Shown piece by piece: positions 52,018 through 60,756 of a stretch of 64,000 nucleotides of DNA. Below the pieces are notes generated by a model, which was given only the letters and a program-made list of their open reading frames with translations, made no database searches and was not told the origin of the DNA. The stretch covers positions 1-64,000 of the forward strand of contig ONKF01000020.1 of assembly GCA_900318335.1 (NCBI GenBank), written 5' to 3'. Source of the DNA: an uncultured Prevotellaceae bacterium (lineage in GTDB: Bacteria > Bacteroidota > Bacteroidia > Bacteroidales > Muribaculaceae). Each line of letters opens with the position of its first letter. The first letter of the stretch is position 1. The translations under genes were made by a program, and so were the position numbers.

Positions 52018-52515
52018 ATGAAATCCATTCACGCCATAGTTGCCGTCGCCAGTGATTGGGCCATTGGGCGCCAGGGTGACCTGTTGTGCCACCTGCCTGC
52101 CGACATGCGCCACTTCAAGGAAGTCACCATGGGGCATAGCATTGTCATGGGCCGGAAAACATTTGAATCCTTTCCACGCCGCCCGTTGCCTGGCCGACAG
52201 AATATCGTCATCACCCGCAACGCCGATTGGCAATATCCAGGTGTGACAGTGGTCCATAGCCTTGAGGAGGCCATCACGGCAGCCCAGACCGACACGGTCT
52301 TCATCATCGGCGGGGCTCAGGTCTATGAGCAGGCATTGCCGATGGTTGATGTGCTGCACTTGACTCTGATACATGCCCGCTGGGCAACGGCCGATGCCTT
52401 TTTCCCTGCTCTCAACATGGAGGAATGGCAAGAAGTGAGCCGTGAACACCATGCGAGCGACCACAAGAATGCCTACGAGTTTGACTTCATCACCCTAAAA
52501 CGACGCGACCCATGA
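52018..52515 (+). CDS. folA: Dihydrofolate reductase
   Basis: 165 residues. Reduces dihydrofolate with NADPH. Seen: IVAVASDWAIGRQGDLLCHL (Met20-loop region), the active-site acid in LPADMRHFKEVTMGH, VMGRKTFESFP and FIIGGAQVYEQAL. It forms a pair with thyA; its stop overlaps the lpxB start by 4 bp (ATGA). Confidence 0.96.
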   Translation: MKSIHAIVAVASDWAIGRQGDLLCHLPADMRHFKEVTMGHSIVMGRKTFESFPRRPLPGRQNIVITRNADWQYPGVTVVHSLEEAITAAQTDTVFIIGGAQVYEQALPMVDVLHLTLIHARWATADAFFPALNMEEWQEVSREHHASDHKNAYEFDFITLKRRDP

Positions 52516-53648
52516 AATACTTCCTCATTGCCGGCGAGGCCTCGGGCGACTTGCATGCCTCCCACTTGATAGAATCGATCAAACAACTGGACCAGACTGC
52601 CGAGTTCCGCTACTTGGGCGGTGACCTTATGGCAGCACAGGTGGGTGCTCCGCCCATTATCCATTACCGTGACATGGCATATATGGGTTTTGCCGACGTG
52701 GTGAAGCATTTAGGTAAAATTCTTGGTTTCCTGGGCACCGCGCGCCGTGCCATCGACGAGTGGCAACCCGAGGCACTGATTCTGGTCGATTACCCCTCAT
52801 TTAACCTGAAGGTCGCCAAGTATGCCCACAACTTGGGCATTCCTGTTCATTATTTCATTTCACCCAAGGTGTGGGTATGGAAGGAATGGCGTGTCAAGGA
52901 CATCCGTCGCTATGTGGACCACATGTATTGCATTCTGCCCTTTGAGCCCGACTGGTATCGTGAGCGGGGCTATGAGGCTACCTATGTGGGCAACCCCACT
53001 GTGCAGGAAGTGGCTCTGGCAAGCAAGGATTTCCCGGATTTGTCCCATTTCATCGAACAAAACGGCCTATCCGACCGTCCCATCATCGCTCTTGTTCCCG
53101 GTAGCCGCGTCCGCGAGATACGTGACAATCTGCCCCTCATGCTTGAGGCGGCAGCGCGCCATCCCGAGTATCAGGCCGTCATTGCCGGTGCTCCGAGTAT
53201 TGACGACAGCCTCTACCGCGAGGTGATGGCAGGCAAGTCTGTTCCCGTCTTGCGTGATGCCACCTATCCGCTTGTGCATCATTCCCGTGCGGCATTGGTC
53301 ACCTCGGGCACAGCGACGCTCGAAACCGCCTTGCTGGGTACACCTCAAGTCGCTTGCTACCGTTTCAACGGCAGCAAGTGGTCCTATAATTTCTATCGTC
53401 GCTTGTTAACGGGAAAATACGTGACTCTGCCCAATCTTATCACCGACGAGCCCATCATCCCTGAATTGTTGATGCACCTGTGCACCGTGGACAGCATCGA
53501 TCAACACTTGACCAATTTACTCGATGAAACCGAGGATAGGAAGGCTATGCTCGACGGTTACCGCCGGCTGGCTGAACGCCTCGGCACCGACATCTGCACC
53601 GCTACCGCTGCCCGACTGATTACTCAGTCTTCGCTTCGTCCTCGGTGA
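52512..53648 (+). CDS. lpxB: Lipid-A-disaccharide synthase
   Basis: 378 residues, GT19 family. Joins UDP-diacylglucosamine and lipid X to form the lipid A disaccharide at the inner membrane. Seen: FLIAGEASGDLHASHLIES at the start, RYLGGDLMAAQ, LILVDYPSFNLKVAKYA, YFISPKVWVWKEWRV, LVPGSRVREIRDNLP and the acceptor-side SGTATLETALLGTPQV. Its end overlaps the convergent thioesterase gene by 29 bp. The lipid A acyltransferase at 55.2 kb belongs to the same pathway. Confidence 0.96.
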   Translation: MKYFLIAGEASGDLHASHLIESIKQLDQTAEFRYLGGDLMAAQVGAPPIIHYRDMAYMGFADVVKHLGKILGFLGTARRAIDEWQPEALILVDYPSFNLKVAKYAHNLGIPVHYFISPKVWVWKEWRVKDIRRYVDHMYCILPFEPDWYRERGYEATYVGNPTVQEVALASKDFPDLSHFIEQNGLSDRPIIALVPGSRVREIRDNLPLMLEAAARHPEYQAVIAGAPSIDDSLYREVMAGKSVPVLRDATYPLVHHSRAALVTSGTATLETALLGTPQVACYRFNGSKWSYNFYRRLLTGKYVTLPNLITDEPIIPELLMHLCTVDSIDQHLTNLLDETEDRKAMLDGYRRLAERLGTDICTATAARLITQSSLRPR

Positions 53649-54102
53649 GGCAGGAAGTGAAGCCCATCTCCCGTGAACGCGCTTTATCAAACATGCAGTA
53701 GGTGACGTCGCCCTCGTCGCACAGGCGGCCCTTGCTGTCGTGCAATGTGACGTGGACGGTGTAGTGGTTGAGCACGTTGCCGGTGATGCGGCCCCTCAGG
53801 GTAATCTGCGGGTCGCGGGTGGAAACGGGTCTGCGGAATTTCACTTGCAGCTTGGTGGTGACGCCAGCAGCCTGCAAGCGGCGCGAGAGGACCCAGTTGG
53901 CCAGCTCGTCCATGAGCGTGCTGATGATGCCGCCGTGCAGGGTCTCTACCCAGCCGTCGTAGTTCACACAGGGCGACCAAGTGGTCACCACTTCCTCACC
54001 ATCTTCCCAAAATTCCAGATGCAGGCCGATGGGGTTGGTTGGGCTGCAACCGAAGCAGTTGTAACCCTGTTTGTCAAGATATGGATTAATCAGTTTCTTC
54101 AT
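53620..54102 (-). CDS. PaaI-type hotdog thioesterase
   Basis: 160 residues. Single hotdog domain with the helix motif ETLHGGIISTLMDELANW, in which HGG and the Asp/Glu are the usual active-site features. Then LQVKFRRPVSTRDPQITLRG. The N-terminus NCFGCSPTNPIGLHLEF is a Cys-containing lead seen in this subfamily. It probably hydrolyses acyl-CoA; the substrate is unknown. Its 3' end overlaps the lpxB end on the other strand. Confidence 0.85.
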   Translation of the reverse strand: MKKLINPYLDKQGYNCFGCSPTNPIGLHLEFWEDGEEVVTTWSPCVNYDGWVETLHGGIISTLMDELANWVLSRRLQAAGVTTKLQVKFRRPVSTRDPQITLRGRITGNVLNHYTVHVTLHDSKGRLCDEGDVTYCMFDKARSREMGFTSCLTEDEAKTE

Positions 54103-54115
54103 TTTTCAAAAAATC

Positions 54116-55096
54116 TTAGTGGCTTTGCGCCTTGGCGTGAGATTCCTGTTGCTTGCGGTGATGCCAGATTTCCAGGCTGTTGATGGCGTTTTGCCACAGG
54201 ATGTAGCAGCCCGGGCCGGCGACCGATAGCGGGCTCAGGTATGTGTAGGCAATCCAGACGGCAAACGCGGTGTTCTTTTGTCCCAGGCCTTGTCCGCTCT
54301 CGATGACGGTGCCAAAGAAGTGTCCGATGTATCGGCCCACGGCAAACTGTGCCAAGCAGATGAGCAGGGATACCAGTGCGATGGTGATGAGGAACACCAC
54401 GGGCGCGCCACTGTTGATGATGTTCTTGACCGTGCAGCCCGTGACGATGGTCAGCGAGATGCCCCACATGTAGAATGACAGGTCCTGGATGGCCACCAGC
54501 CGCTGCTGCACGCGCGGCAGGTAGTGCTTGACCAGATAAGCGCCAATCAGCGGCAATACCAGCACAAGGAACACTTTGTACATGATCATCCAGAATGCGG
54601 TCCAGAAGCTGATGTCCACGCCCTTGTCGATGAGTGGGAACACCACGGGAACGGCGACCACTGTGACCAGGTTGGAAAGGAACACATAGCTGGTCATCGT
54701 CTCCAGGTTGCCGCCCAATTTGCCCGTCACGACGGGTGCAGCACTGGCTCCGGGGCAGATGACGCACGTCAGTATACCCTCCATGAGAATCAGGTCTTTT
54801 CCCTTCATCTCAAAGCCCAGAATCAGTGCCACAAGCAGCATGACAAGAGCCACCTGGAACACCGACACCCACAGGTGCCACATTGCCGGGCGCATCTTGT
54901 GGAAATCCACGCGCAGAAACGTCGTGAACAGGATCAGGCTCATGAACAGCGGCAGGATGGTGTCGAAAATCGGCTCCATTACCTCGCTCACGGGATCGAG
55001 GGCGCGAACCCAATAAAATATCAGATAGATGACCGTGCCCGACACAATCGCGCTGGGCAACGTCCAGTTTTTCAAAAAAGTGATAATGGCCTTCAT
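54116..55096 (-). CDS. BASS-family transporter (bile acid:sodium symporter-like)
   Basis: 326 residues, nine or ten membrane helices. The family motif region ILTCVICPGASAAPVVTGKL and the second crossing YMWGISLTIVTGCTVKNII are present. Family members move bile acids, pantoate, pyruvate or other organic anions with sodium; the substrate cannot be read. The last ~8 codons (ESHAKAQSH) are encoded by a gtggctttgcgccttggcg word that looks like an intergenic repeat, so the C-terminus may have been extended by it. It lies 13 bp upstream of the thioesterase gene on the same strand. Confidence 0.75.
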   Translation of the reverse strand: MKAIITFLKNWTLPSAIVSGTVIYLIFYWVRALDPVSEVMEPIFDTILPLFMSLILFTTFLRVDFHKMRPAMWHLWVSVFQVALVMLLVALILGFEMKGKDLILMEGILTCVICPGASAAPVVTGKLGGNLETMTSYVFLSNLVTVVAVPVVFPLIDKGVDISFWTAFWMIMYKVFLVLVLPLIGAYLVKHYLPRVQQRLVAIQDLSFYMWGISLTIVTGCTVKNIINSGAPVVFLITIALVSLLICLAQFAVGRYIGHFFGTVIESGQGLGQKNTAFAVWIAYTYLSPLSVAGPGCYILWQNAINSLEIWHHRKQQESHAKAQSH

Positions 55097-55172
55097 AGCG
55101 CCTGCAAAATTACTACTTTTTGGTTGTTCGTAGTTTCAGTTATCGGAAAATGTTGTATTTTCGCAGTCTATA

Positions 55173-56123
55173 ATGAAAAGGGTAATCAACAATATAGCGT
55201 TTTGGCTGATATATGGCACGTGGTACGGGCTGTCGATGATGCCGTTGTGGCTTCACTACGTGTTCAGCGACATCATGTTTGTGGTGGTCGCCTACGTGCT
55301 GCGCTACCGCCACCGCGTGATCAGCAAGAACCTGCGTAACGCTTATCCTGACAAGAGCGACGAGGAACTCAAGAAGTTGCGGATGCAATTCTACCGCCAC
55401 TTCTGTGACATCCTGGTCGAGACGGTGAAGTACACGTCTATCAGTGACAAGCACATCATGCGCCGCATGACCTTCAAGGGCAGCGAGAAGGTGGCCGAAA
55501 TTCTCAACAGCGGCCAATCCATTGCACTGCTGCTGGGACACTACGGCAACTGGGAATGGGTGTCTTCGCTGGTGCTGTGGGTTCACCCGCTGATACAGAA
55601 CGGGACGGTCATGGGGCAGATCTATCATCCGCTAGAGAATGAGGTGATCAACCGCGTCGTGCTCAAGACTCGTGGCCGCATGGGCTCGGATAGTGTCTCG
55701 ATGAAGGAAACCCTGCGCTGGATACTCGGCAACAAGCGTGACGGCCGCCCCACAATATTGGGTTATATCAATGACCAAGTGCCCACATGGCACAATATCC
55801 ACCACTGGCTCACCTTCCTCAATCAGGAAACTCCCGTGTTCACGGGCATTGAGCGCATTGTCCACTCCCAGAACCAGGCCGTCGTCTATGTGGACGTCAA
55901 GCGTGTGGGACGAGGCCGATATGAGTGCGAGTTCCAGGTCATCACCCGTGAGCCATCGACGATGGGCGAGTTTGAACTGACCGACATCTATTTCAAACGT
56001 ATGGAGCAGACAATCAACCGCGCGCCGCAATACTGGCTGTGGAGCCACAACCGCTGGAAAAGGACGCGCGAGGAGTTTGAGCGCCGTTTCAAGGTCGTTA
56101 ACGGCAGGGTAGTGGAGAAGTGA
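55173..56123 (+). CDS. Lipid A (lauroyl/myristoyl-type) acyltransferase
   Basis: 316 residues, LpxL/HtrB family. N-terminal membrane helix (IAFWLIYGTWYGLSMMPL). The catalytic H-x4-E/D is LLLGHYGNWEWVS (about 117-129). Later RWILGNKRDGRPTILGYIND and YWLWSHNRWKRTREEFE are family blocks. It adds secondary acyl chains to lipid A precursors at the inner membrane. lpxB lies 1.5 kb upstream but is separated by two minus-strand genes. A TATTTTCG box lies just upstream near 55152. Confidence 0.88.
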   Translation: MKRVINNIAFWLIYGTWYGLSMMPLWLHYVFSDIMFVVVAYVLRYRHRVISKNLRNAYPDKSDEELKKLRMQFYRHFCDILVETVKYTSISDKHIMRRMTFKGSEKVAEILNSGQSIALLLGHYGNWEWVSSLVLWVHPLIQNGTVMGQIYHPLENEVINRVVLKTRGRMGSDSVSMKETLRWILGNKRDGRPTILGYINDQVPTWHNIHHWLTFLNQETPVFTGIERIVHSQNQAVVYVDVKRVGRGRYECEFQVITREPSTMGEFELTDIYFKRMEQTINRAPQYWLWSHNRWKRTREEFERRFKVVNGRVVEK

Positions 56124-56192
56124 GGCCTTAGGCATTAGGGTGCTTGCTGCAAACTTGCGACTAAGGACTAAAAACCAGAAACCAGATATTTT

Positions 56193-56224
56193 TTTGCCCA
56201 TTCAAGCAAAAATGCTTACCTTTG
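56193..56224 (+). promoter_or_regulatory. Promoter of the aspartate aminotransferase gene
   Basis: TTTG (56193-56196), a 20-bp spacer and TACCTTTG (56217-56224). The ~55-nt leader consists of the aacttaaaactaaaaactt repeat words. Confidence 0.8.
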
Positions 56225-56284
56225 CAGTAACAAAAGACTAATTAACTTAAAACTAAAAACTTACAACTTAAAACTTGTATAGCA

Positions 56285-57478
56285 ATGAACCGACTTTCGG
56301 ACCGAATTAACGCACTGGCACCGAGTGCCACTTTAGCTATGTCACAGAAGAGCAGCGAGCTGCGTGCTCAAGGTGTGGATGTGATCAACCTCTCGGTGGG
56401 CGAACCCGATTTCTTCACTCCCGACCACATCAAGGCTGCCGCCAAGCAGGCTGTTGACGACAACTTCTCCTTCTATTCTCCCGTTCCCGGTTACCTGTCG
56501 CTGCGTCAGGCCGTGTGCGAGAAATTGCGCCGCGAGAATGGCTTGGAGTACACCCCCGACCAGATTATTATCGGTAACGGTGCCAAGCACGAGCTGTGCA
56601 ACGCCATCATGGCGCTTATCAACCCCGGTGACGAGGTGATTATCCCCACTCCCGCATGGGTAAGCTATGTGCAGATGGTCAACCTGGCTGGCGGCAAGAG
56701 CGTGCTGCTGCCCTCCAGCATGGAGAAGAACTTCAAGGTGACTGCCGAGGAACTGGAGGCCGCTATGACAGACAAGACCCGCCTTATCGTCATCTGCTCG
56801 CCTAGCAATCCCAGCGGTGCCATCTATAACTATGATGAGTTGAAAGCCATCGCCGCAATGCTCGAGCGTCACCCTGACGTGATGGTCATCGCCGACGAGA
56901 TTTATGAGCACATCAACTATGTGGGCAAGCATGAGTCCCTCGCCCAGTTTGATGCCATCAAGGAGCAGGTCATCATCGTCAACGGTGTGTCCAAGGCCTA
57001 TGCCATGACCGGTTACCGCATCGGTTACATCGCTGCCCCCCTGTGGGCCGCCAAGGCTGTCAACAAGATGCAGGGTCAGTACACCAGTGGCGTTTCCTCG
57101 ATTGCCCAGAAGGCTGCCGAGGCTGCTTACAACGGTCCCCAGGATTGCGTCGAGGAGATGCGTGTCGCCTTTGAGCGCCGCCGCAACCTGATTGTGGGCC
57201 TCCTGCAGGAGATTCCCGGTCTGGAGCTGAATATGCCCGATGGCGCTTTCTATGCCTTCCCCAAGGTTGAGTATTACTATGGCAAGCGCTGTGGTGACAC
57301 CGTCATCAACGATGATAACGACCTGGCTCTGTACCTGCTCAACGAGGCACACGTTGCCACCGTGGCAGGTAGCGCATTCTGCTGCCCGGGTTATATCCGC
57401 TTGAGCTACGCCACCAGCGACGAGAACCTGCGTGAGGCAGCCAAGCGCATCGCAGCCGCCCTGGCCAAGCTTGCTTGA
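56285..57478 (+). CDS. PLP-dependent aminotransferase, AspC-like (class I)
   Basis: 397 residues. Family blocks: LSVGEPDFFTPDHIKAA, SYVQMVNLAGGKSVLLP, ICSPSNPSGAIYNYDEL, VIADEIYEHINYVG and the PLP-lysine block NGVSKAYAMTGYRIGYIA. The end has the Arg of YIRLSYATSDENL. It transfers an amino group from aspartate or a related amino acid to 2-oxoglutarate, in the cytoplasm. Monocistronic, with its own promoter and a very strong terminator. Confidence 0.93.
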   Translation: MNRLSDRINALAPSATLAMSQKSSELRAQGVDVINLSVGEPDFFTPDHIKAAAKQAVDDNFSFYSPVPGYLSLRQAVCEKLRRENGLEYTPDQIIIGNGAKHELCNAIMALINPGDEVIIPTPAWVSYVQMVNLAGGKSVLLPSSMEKNFKVTAEELEAAMTDKTRLIVICSPSNPSGAIYNYDELKAIAAMLERHPDVMVIADEIYEHINYVGKHESLAQFDAIKEQVIIVNGVSKAYAMTGYRIGYIAAPLWAAKAVNKMQGQYTSGVSSIAQKAAEAAYNGPQDCVEEMRVAFERRRNLIVGLLQEIPGLELNMPDGAFYAFPKVEYYYGKRCGDTVINDDNDLALYLLNEAHVATVAGSAFCCPGYIRLSYATSDENLREAAKRIAAALAKLA

Positions 57479-57486
57479 TAATTAGA

Positions 57487-57548
57487 AAACAATAAACACA
57501 ACAAATACAAGGGCATCCGCGCTCTTGTATTTGTTGTGTTTATTGTTT
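57487..57548. terminator. Long perfect terminator hairpin
   Basis: A 25-bp perfect stem (aaacaataaacacaacaaat extended by acaag, against its complement) around gggcatccgcgct, then ttttcc. It lies between convergent aminotransferase genes and is nearly symmetric, so it can stop both. Confidence 0.92.
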
Positions 57549-57558
57549 TCCTTTAATC

Positions 57559-58746
57559 TTATAGTCGATTAACGGCGTCGTCGAGTTGTTTCATGCCTTG
57601 CATGAGCAGGGAGCGGGGGACGGCCACGTTGAGGCGCATGAATCCGTTGCCCGCCTTACCAAACATCGCACCATCATTCAGGCCGATGCGTGCCTTGTTG
57701 ACAAACAGGTCAATCAATGCGTCATGCTCCAGGCAGAGTCCCGTGCAGTCAAGCCACACGAGGAAGGATGCCTGTGGCTTGATGGCGACAATGCCGGGGA
57801 TGTGGTCACGGCAATAATCCACCACCGCGTCGATGTTACCCTCGATGTACTCCAAGCACTGCTCAAGCCAAGGACCACCGTGGCGGTAGGCGGCACGTGT
57901 GGCTGTCATCGACAGGAAGTTGGGCGAGCATTGCTCGTTGGTTTCCAAGCGGTGGAAGAAGGGCTTGCGCAGTTCGGGATTTTTGATCACGCACCACGAA
58001 CTCACGATGCCGGCAATGTTAAAAGTCTTGCTTGGAGCGCCCATCACCACACCCACGGCACGTGCATCGTCGCTCACGGTGAGAAACGAGGTGTGGCGAT
58101 GTCCTGGCAGCACGAGGTCGCCATGGATCTCGTCGCTGAATACCACCACGTCATATTTCCTTGCCAGGGCTGCGACTTGGCGTTGAACCTCGGCAGGCCA
58201 TGCGATGCCAATGGGATTGTGGGGGTTGCACAGCACCATCATGCGCGGCTGTTCGGTCTTGAAGATATGCTCAAGCCCATCAAGGTCCATCTCGTAGAAG
58301 CCGTCGTCGGTGCGCAGCAAGCCATTGTTGACCACCATGCGGTTGTTGCCCATGATCAGGTTCCTGAAGGGATGATAAACCGGCTCCTGAATGACAATCC
58401 TGTCGCCAGGGCGAGTGAAATGATTGATGGCGAGGCCAAAGCCGTTCACGATTCCGCCGATGAAGCAGGCCTCGTCGGTAGTGAATTCCAGGCCGTTGCG
58501 CTCACGCTGCCAGTCGATGATAGATTGCCAGTAATCTTCAAGGGGCACGCTGTAGCCGTAGATGGGATGCGTGGTGATGCGGTCAGCCAGGGCTCGGGTG
58601 ATGTCGGGGCATGCGGCGAAGCCCATATCGGCCACCCACAGCGGGAGGATGTCCTCGCGTCCGAACATCTCCTTGCAACGGTCATACATCACACTACCCG
58701 TGCCACGGCGGTCAATCACTCGGTCAAAGTCGTATTTCTTCTCCAT
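57559..58746 (-). CDS. MalY/PatB-type PLP aminotransferase (cystathionine beta-lyase-like)
   Basis: 395 residues. N-terminus YDFDRVIDRRGTGSVMYDR and LPLWVADMGFAACPDI are typical of MalY/PatB. Then LCNPHNPIGIAWPAEV, VFSDEIHGDLVLPGH and the PLP-lysine block GAPSKTFNIAGIVSSW. Such enzymes cleave cystathionine to homocysteine or act as aromatic or other aminotransferases. It converges on the AspC-like gene. Confidence 0.9.
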   Translation of the reverse strand: MEKKYDFDRVIDRRGTGSVMYDRCKEMFGREDILPLWVADMGFAACPDITRALADRITTHPIYGYSVPLEDYWQSIIDWQRERNGLEFTTDEACFIGGIVNGFGLAINHFTRPGDRIVIQEPVYHPFRNLIMGNNRMVVNNGLLRTDDGFYEMDLDGLEHIFKTEQPRMMVLCNPHNPIGIAWPAEVQRQVAALARKYDVVVFSDEIHGDLVLPGHRHTSFLTVSDDARAVGVVMGAPSKTFNIAGIVSSWCVIKNPELRKPFFHRLETNEQCSPNFLSMTATRAAYRHGGPWLEQCLEYIEGNIDAVVDYCRDHIPGIVAIKPQASFLVWLDCTGLCLEHDALIDLFVNKARIGLNDGAMFGKAGNGFMRLNVAVPRSLLMQGMKQLDDAVNRL

Positions 58747-58847
58747 TTTTGGTCATTCTATTAAGGGTTTTATGACGCAAAAATAGGCATTTTTGGGGCT
58801 GTTGAGCCAAAAAATGCACTTTTTTTCAAAAAAAATCGCCAAAATTG

Positions 58848-58877
58848 TTGGTGGTTCAGAAAAAAGCTGTACCTTTG
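58848..58877 (+). promoter_or_regulatory. Promoter of tRNA-Lys
   Basis: TTG (58848-58850), a 19-bp spacer and TACCTTTG (58870-58877). Confidence 0.8.
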
Positions 58878-58899
58878 CAGTCGCAATTGAACAAACGAT

Positions 58900-58972
58900 G
58901 ACTCCGTAGCTCAGTTGGTAGAGCAATTGACTCTTAATCAATGGGTCGTGGGTTCGAGTCCCACCGGGGTCA
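58900..58972 (+). tRNA. tRNA-Lys (CTT)
   Basis: Acceptor stem GACTCCG with CGGGGTC, discriminator A, anticodon stem ATTGA/TCAAT with loop CTCTTAA (anticodon CTT), T arm GTGGGTTCGAGTCCCAC. Its 3' end is repeated at 62578 and marks the left side of an accessory island. Confidence 0.95.
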
Positions 58973-59023
58973 CGAGAAGGAAAGCCAAATGACTTGTAAT
59001 GAGCCGTTTGGCTTTTTCGTTGT
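58960..59023. repeat. Left copy of a 64-bp direct repeat (tRNA-Lys end + terminator)
   Basis: It starts with cccaccggggtc of the tRNA 3' end and runs through a terminator hairpin (aagccaaat ... gtttggctttttcg). The partner is at 62578-62641 with six differences in 64 positions. Probably an att-type duplication or a leftover of a duplicated tRNA locus. Confidence 0.85.
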
Positions 59024-59102
59024 TCCAACCGTCGTCGTTTTCCCTGCGGGGCTAATTCGAATTACGCGAATTATGCAAATTGTAGATTGCCAAAGGCATT
59101 GC

Positions 59103-59240
59103 CAGCGACGCCGATGGTTCTCCCGCAATTATTACGCCTCAGAGATGAACTTGAAGGAGTTCCTTGAAGAGAACATCGGAGCCGAATTCTGTGGCATAAT
59201 TAGTTCTGTGTTGTCGAAGGATTTTAGACAAAATCATTGA
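59103..59240 (+). pseudogene. 3' fragment of a phage-type gene (first copy)
   Basis: The frame reads QRRRWFSRNYYASEMNLKEF and ends FRQNH-stop. It matches the end of the fuller fragment at 60227-60448 (RWFSRKYYASVMNLKEF). No start and no 5' half are present. The matching protein is one I recall next to tail genes in Bacteroidales prophages. Confidence 0.7.
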
Positions 59241-59272
59241 AGAGTATTATTTATATCTATATGTGTACCTGG

Positions 59273-59303
59273 GCAGGCCACACGTGAACGACGCCTGCTT
59301 TTT
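59273..59303 (+). terminator. Hairpin gcaggc/gcctgc + T run
   Basis: GCAGGC and GCCTGC around a 14-nt loop, then TTTTTCG. A near copy is at 62648-62679, so this hairpin belongs to the duplicated flank. Confidence 0.7.
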
Positions 59304-59368
59304 CGTTACAATAAAACAAAGGATGCACCATTGGCACATCCTTCGATCTGTAATATGTTGAAATTGTT

Positions 59369-59944
59369 TTAGAACTTGTATCCGACAGAAATTGTAAGGT
59401 TGCGGGTCTTTGCTGAAACATCGTCAGCTACATCAAGAACACCAAAGTCGTAACCAATGGAAACTGGCACCTTCTGGTTGAATTCCAGACCAGCACGCAA
59501 ACCCAAACCAAAATCAAAACGCTTGTAGCCCACCTCGTCGCCAAAGACGTCATAGCCATCGGTCTTACCAAATAAGCCAATACCGAAATAAGGACCAAAT
59601 TCACCGAACAAGGCTAGGGTCTCGTTAATGGCATATTTGTAGCCAAAATGTACAGGGATGTCCAAATAATAGGGGTTGAACGTGATTCCGGCCGCCTTGG
59701 TCCCTTTGAGAGAGAGAAGTGCTCCAGCGTTGCCATAGAAACCTTTACTCACACTGGGAATACCAATGGTTGTGCGAATACCTGCATGGAAGCCGATACG
59801 TGAACTGCAACCACTGGCATCAACGTTTGCTACATTCATACCAGCAACGATTTCCCACTTGGGAGCTTCGGCGTTTGCTGAGAAACTCATAGACAGGGCG
59901 GCAACAGCCACCATCAGGATGGAATAAATCTTTTTCATAGTCAT
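59369..59944 (-). CDS. Outer-membrane beta-barrel protein (PorT/OmpW-like size)
   Basis: 191 residues with signal peptide LMVAVAALSMSFSANA. About eight amphipathic strands with YLDIPVHFGYKYAINE and GEFGPYFGIGLFG, a DFGLGLRAGLEFNQKVPV segment and a terminal aromatic (LTISVGYKF). This is the outer-membrane beta-barrel domain pattern (OMP_b-brl). Function is unknown. It lies inside the island, on the opposite strand to the phage fragments and the retron. Its composition is close to the chromosome, so it may be host-derived. Confidence 0.8.
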   Translation of the reverse strand: MTMKKIYSILMVAVAALSMSFSANAEAPKWEIVAGMNVANVDASGCSSRIGFHAGIRTTIGIPSVSKGFYGNAGALLSLKGTKAAGITFNPYYLDIPVHFGYKYAINETLALFGEFGPYFGIGLFGKTDGYDVFGDEVGYKRFDFGLGLRAGLEFNQKVPVSIGYDFGVLDVADDVSAKTRNLTISVGYKF

Positions 59945-60100
59945 TCTGTGTTTAAGTTTTCTAGTTGTTCAGTGCCGCAAAAATAACATTTATTTCTAAT
60001 TTCAAGTAGTATTTCTCCGATAATTCCTTGAAAAAGCTTGTCATTTGCTGGATGAAGGTGCCATTCTACTTTTGCTGAAAACAGAAATCAGCGGAAGATG

Positions 60101-60221
60101 ATGATTGACATCCAACAACTCACATCGTTGATCTCCGCGTTCCGCGTAGAGACCGAGAAATCTGCGATAAAGTGAGTGCAATGTCAAACTTGTTTGAACA
60201 TTGCTGAACTAGAGCAGATTA
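60101..60221. repeat. 121-bp direct repeat, left copy, with palindrome
   Basis: It encodes MIDIQQLTSLISAFRVETEK then a stop, the N-terminus of the gene fragment at 61984. The right half is a near-palindrome at 60178-60204 (GCAATGTCAAAC / GTTTGAACATTGC). The second copy is 61984-62104, same length, about 9 mismatches. The two copies flank the retron. Confidence 0.85.
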
Positions 60222-60226
60222 TGCAA

Positions 60227-60448
60227 TACGGTTTGTGGCATGACTACGGCACGGGCCGCGAGACGCCCCGTGGCAACAGTGGCGATCTTGGCAGAGCCAA
60301 GAAACGCCAGCGACGCCGCTGGTTCTCCCGCAAGTATTACGCCTCAGTGATGAACTTGAAGGAGTTCCTTGAAGAGAACATCGGCAAAGAATTCCTTGGG
60401 ATTGTAGTCAACTCGTTCAATGATAAGATTTTCCGAAGAAATCACTAA
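60227..60448 (+). pseudogene. Phage tail-region gene fragment (second, longer copy)
   Basis: Reads YGLWHDYGTGRETPRGNSGD, then KRQRRRWFSRKYYASVMN and ends FRRNH-stop. It resembles, from memory, a protein next to tail genes in Bacteroidales prophages. The 5' part is replaced by the palindromic repeat. An ORF can be opened at 60176 through the repeat, but those residues come from the repeat and not from the family. Confidence 0.65.
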
Positions 60449-60555
60449 ATTTTTATCTGTTGAATAATACGATTAAAAAATGTTTAAGTTGTGAATGAAT
60501 AGTTAAATAAACTTATAAAACAAGGCATCAGAAAGATATCCCACTTATTTATTTG

Positions 60556-60563
60556 TAAATTTG
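60556..60563 (+). promoter_or_regulatory. Possible -7 box of the retron
   Basis: TAAATTTG lies 37 bp before the a1 sequence of the retron RNA. No -33 box is evident, and the region is very AT-rich. Confidence 0.5.
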
Positions 60564-60599
60564 TGAAAAATTGAAATTGAAAAATATCAATTTTTTAAT

Positions 60600-60743
60600 A
60601 GAGCGACAAGAAATATAATTCAAGCTTTGATTCGGACTATCCGAATTCAGTTTACTGGTATCGGTAAATAGAAAACAATGCATCAATTGCAAACAAAACA
60701 AGGAGTTCAAGGAAAGCATTCTTTTTTATTTCTTTGTCGCTCT
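60600..60743 (+). ncRNA. Retron non-coding RNA (msr-msd)
   Basis: All expected parts can be read in order. a1 is 60600-60614 (AGAGCGACAAGAAAT) and a2 is 60728-60743, its complement with one bulged T. The msr has two 7-bp stem-loops: ATTCGGA/TCCGAAT at 60630-60646 (3-nt loop) and TTTACTG/CGGTAAA at 60651-60668 (4-nt loop, one G-U). The msd stem AGAAAACAATGC (60670-60681) pairs with GCATTCTTTTTT (60716-60727, two mismatches) around a 34-nt loop and abuts a2. The RNA ends 13 bp before the reverse transcriptase start, as in known retrons. Confidence 0.88.
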
Positions 60744-60756
60744 TTTTTTTGAAGTA

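Noticed and set aside
53687..53980. A minus-strand frame inside the thioesterase gene
   Set aside because: Overlaps the well-supported hotdog frame and has a His/Arg-rich composition typical of a shadow.
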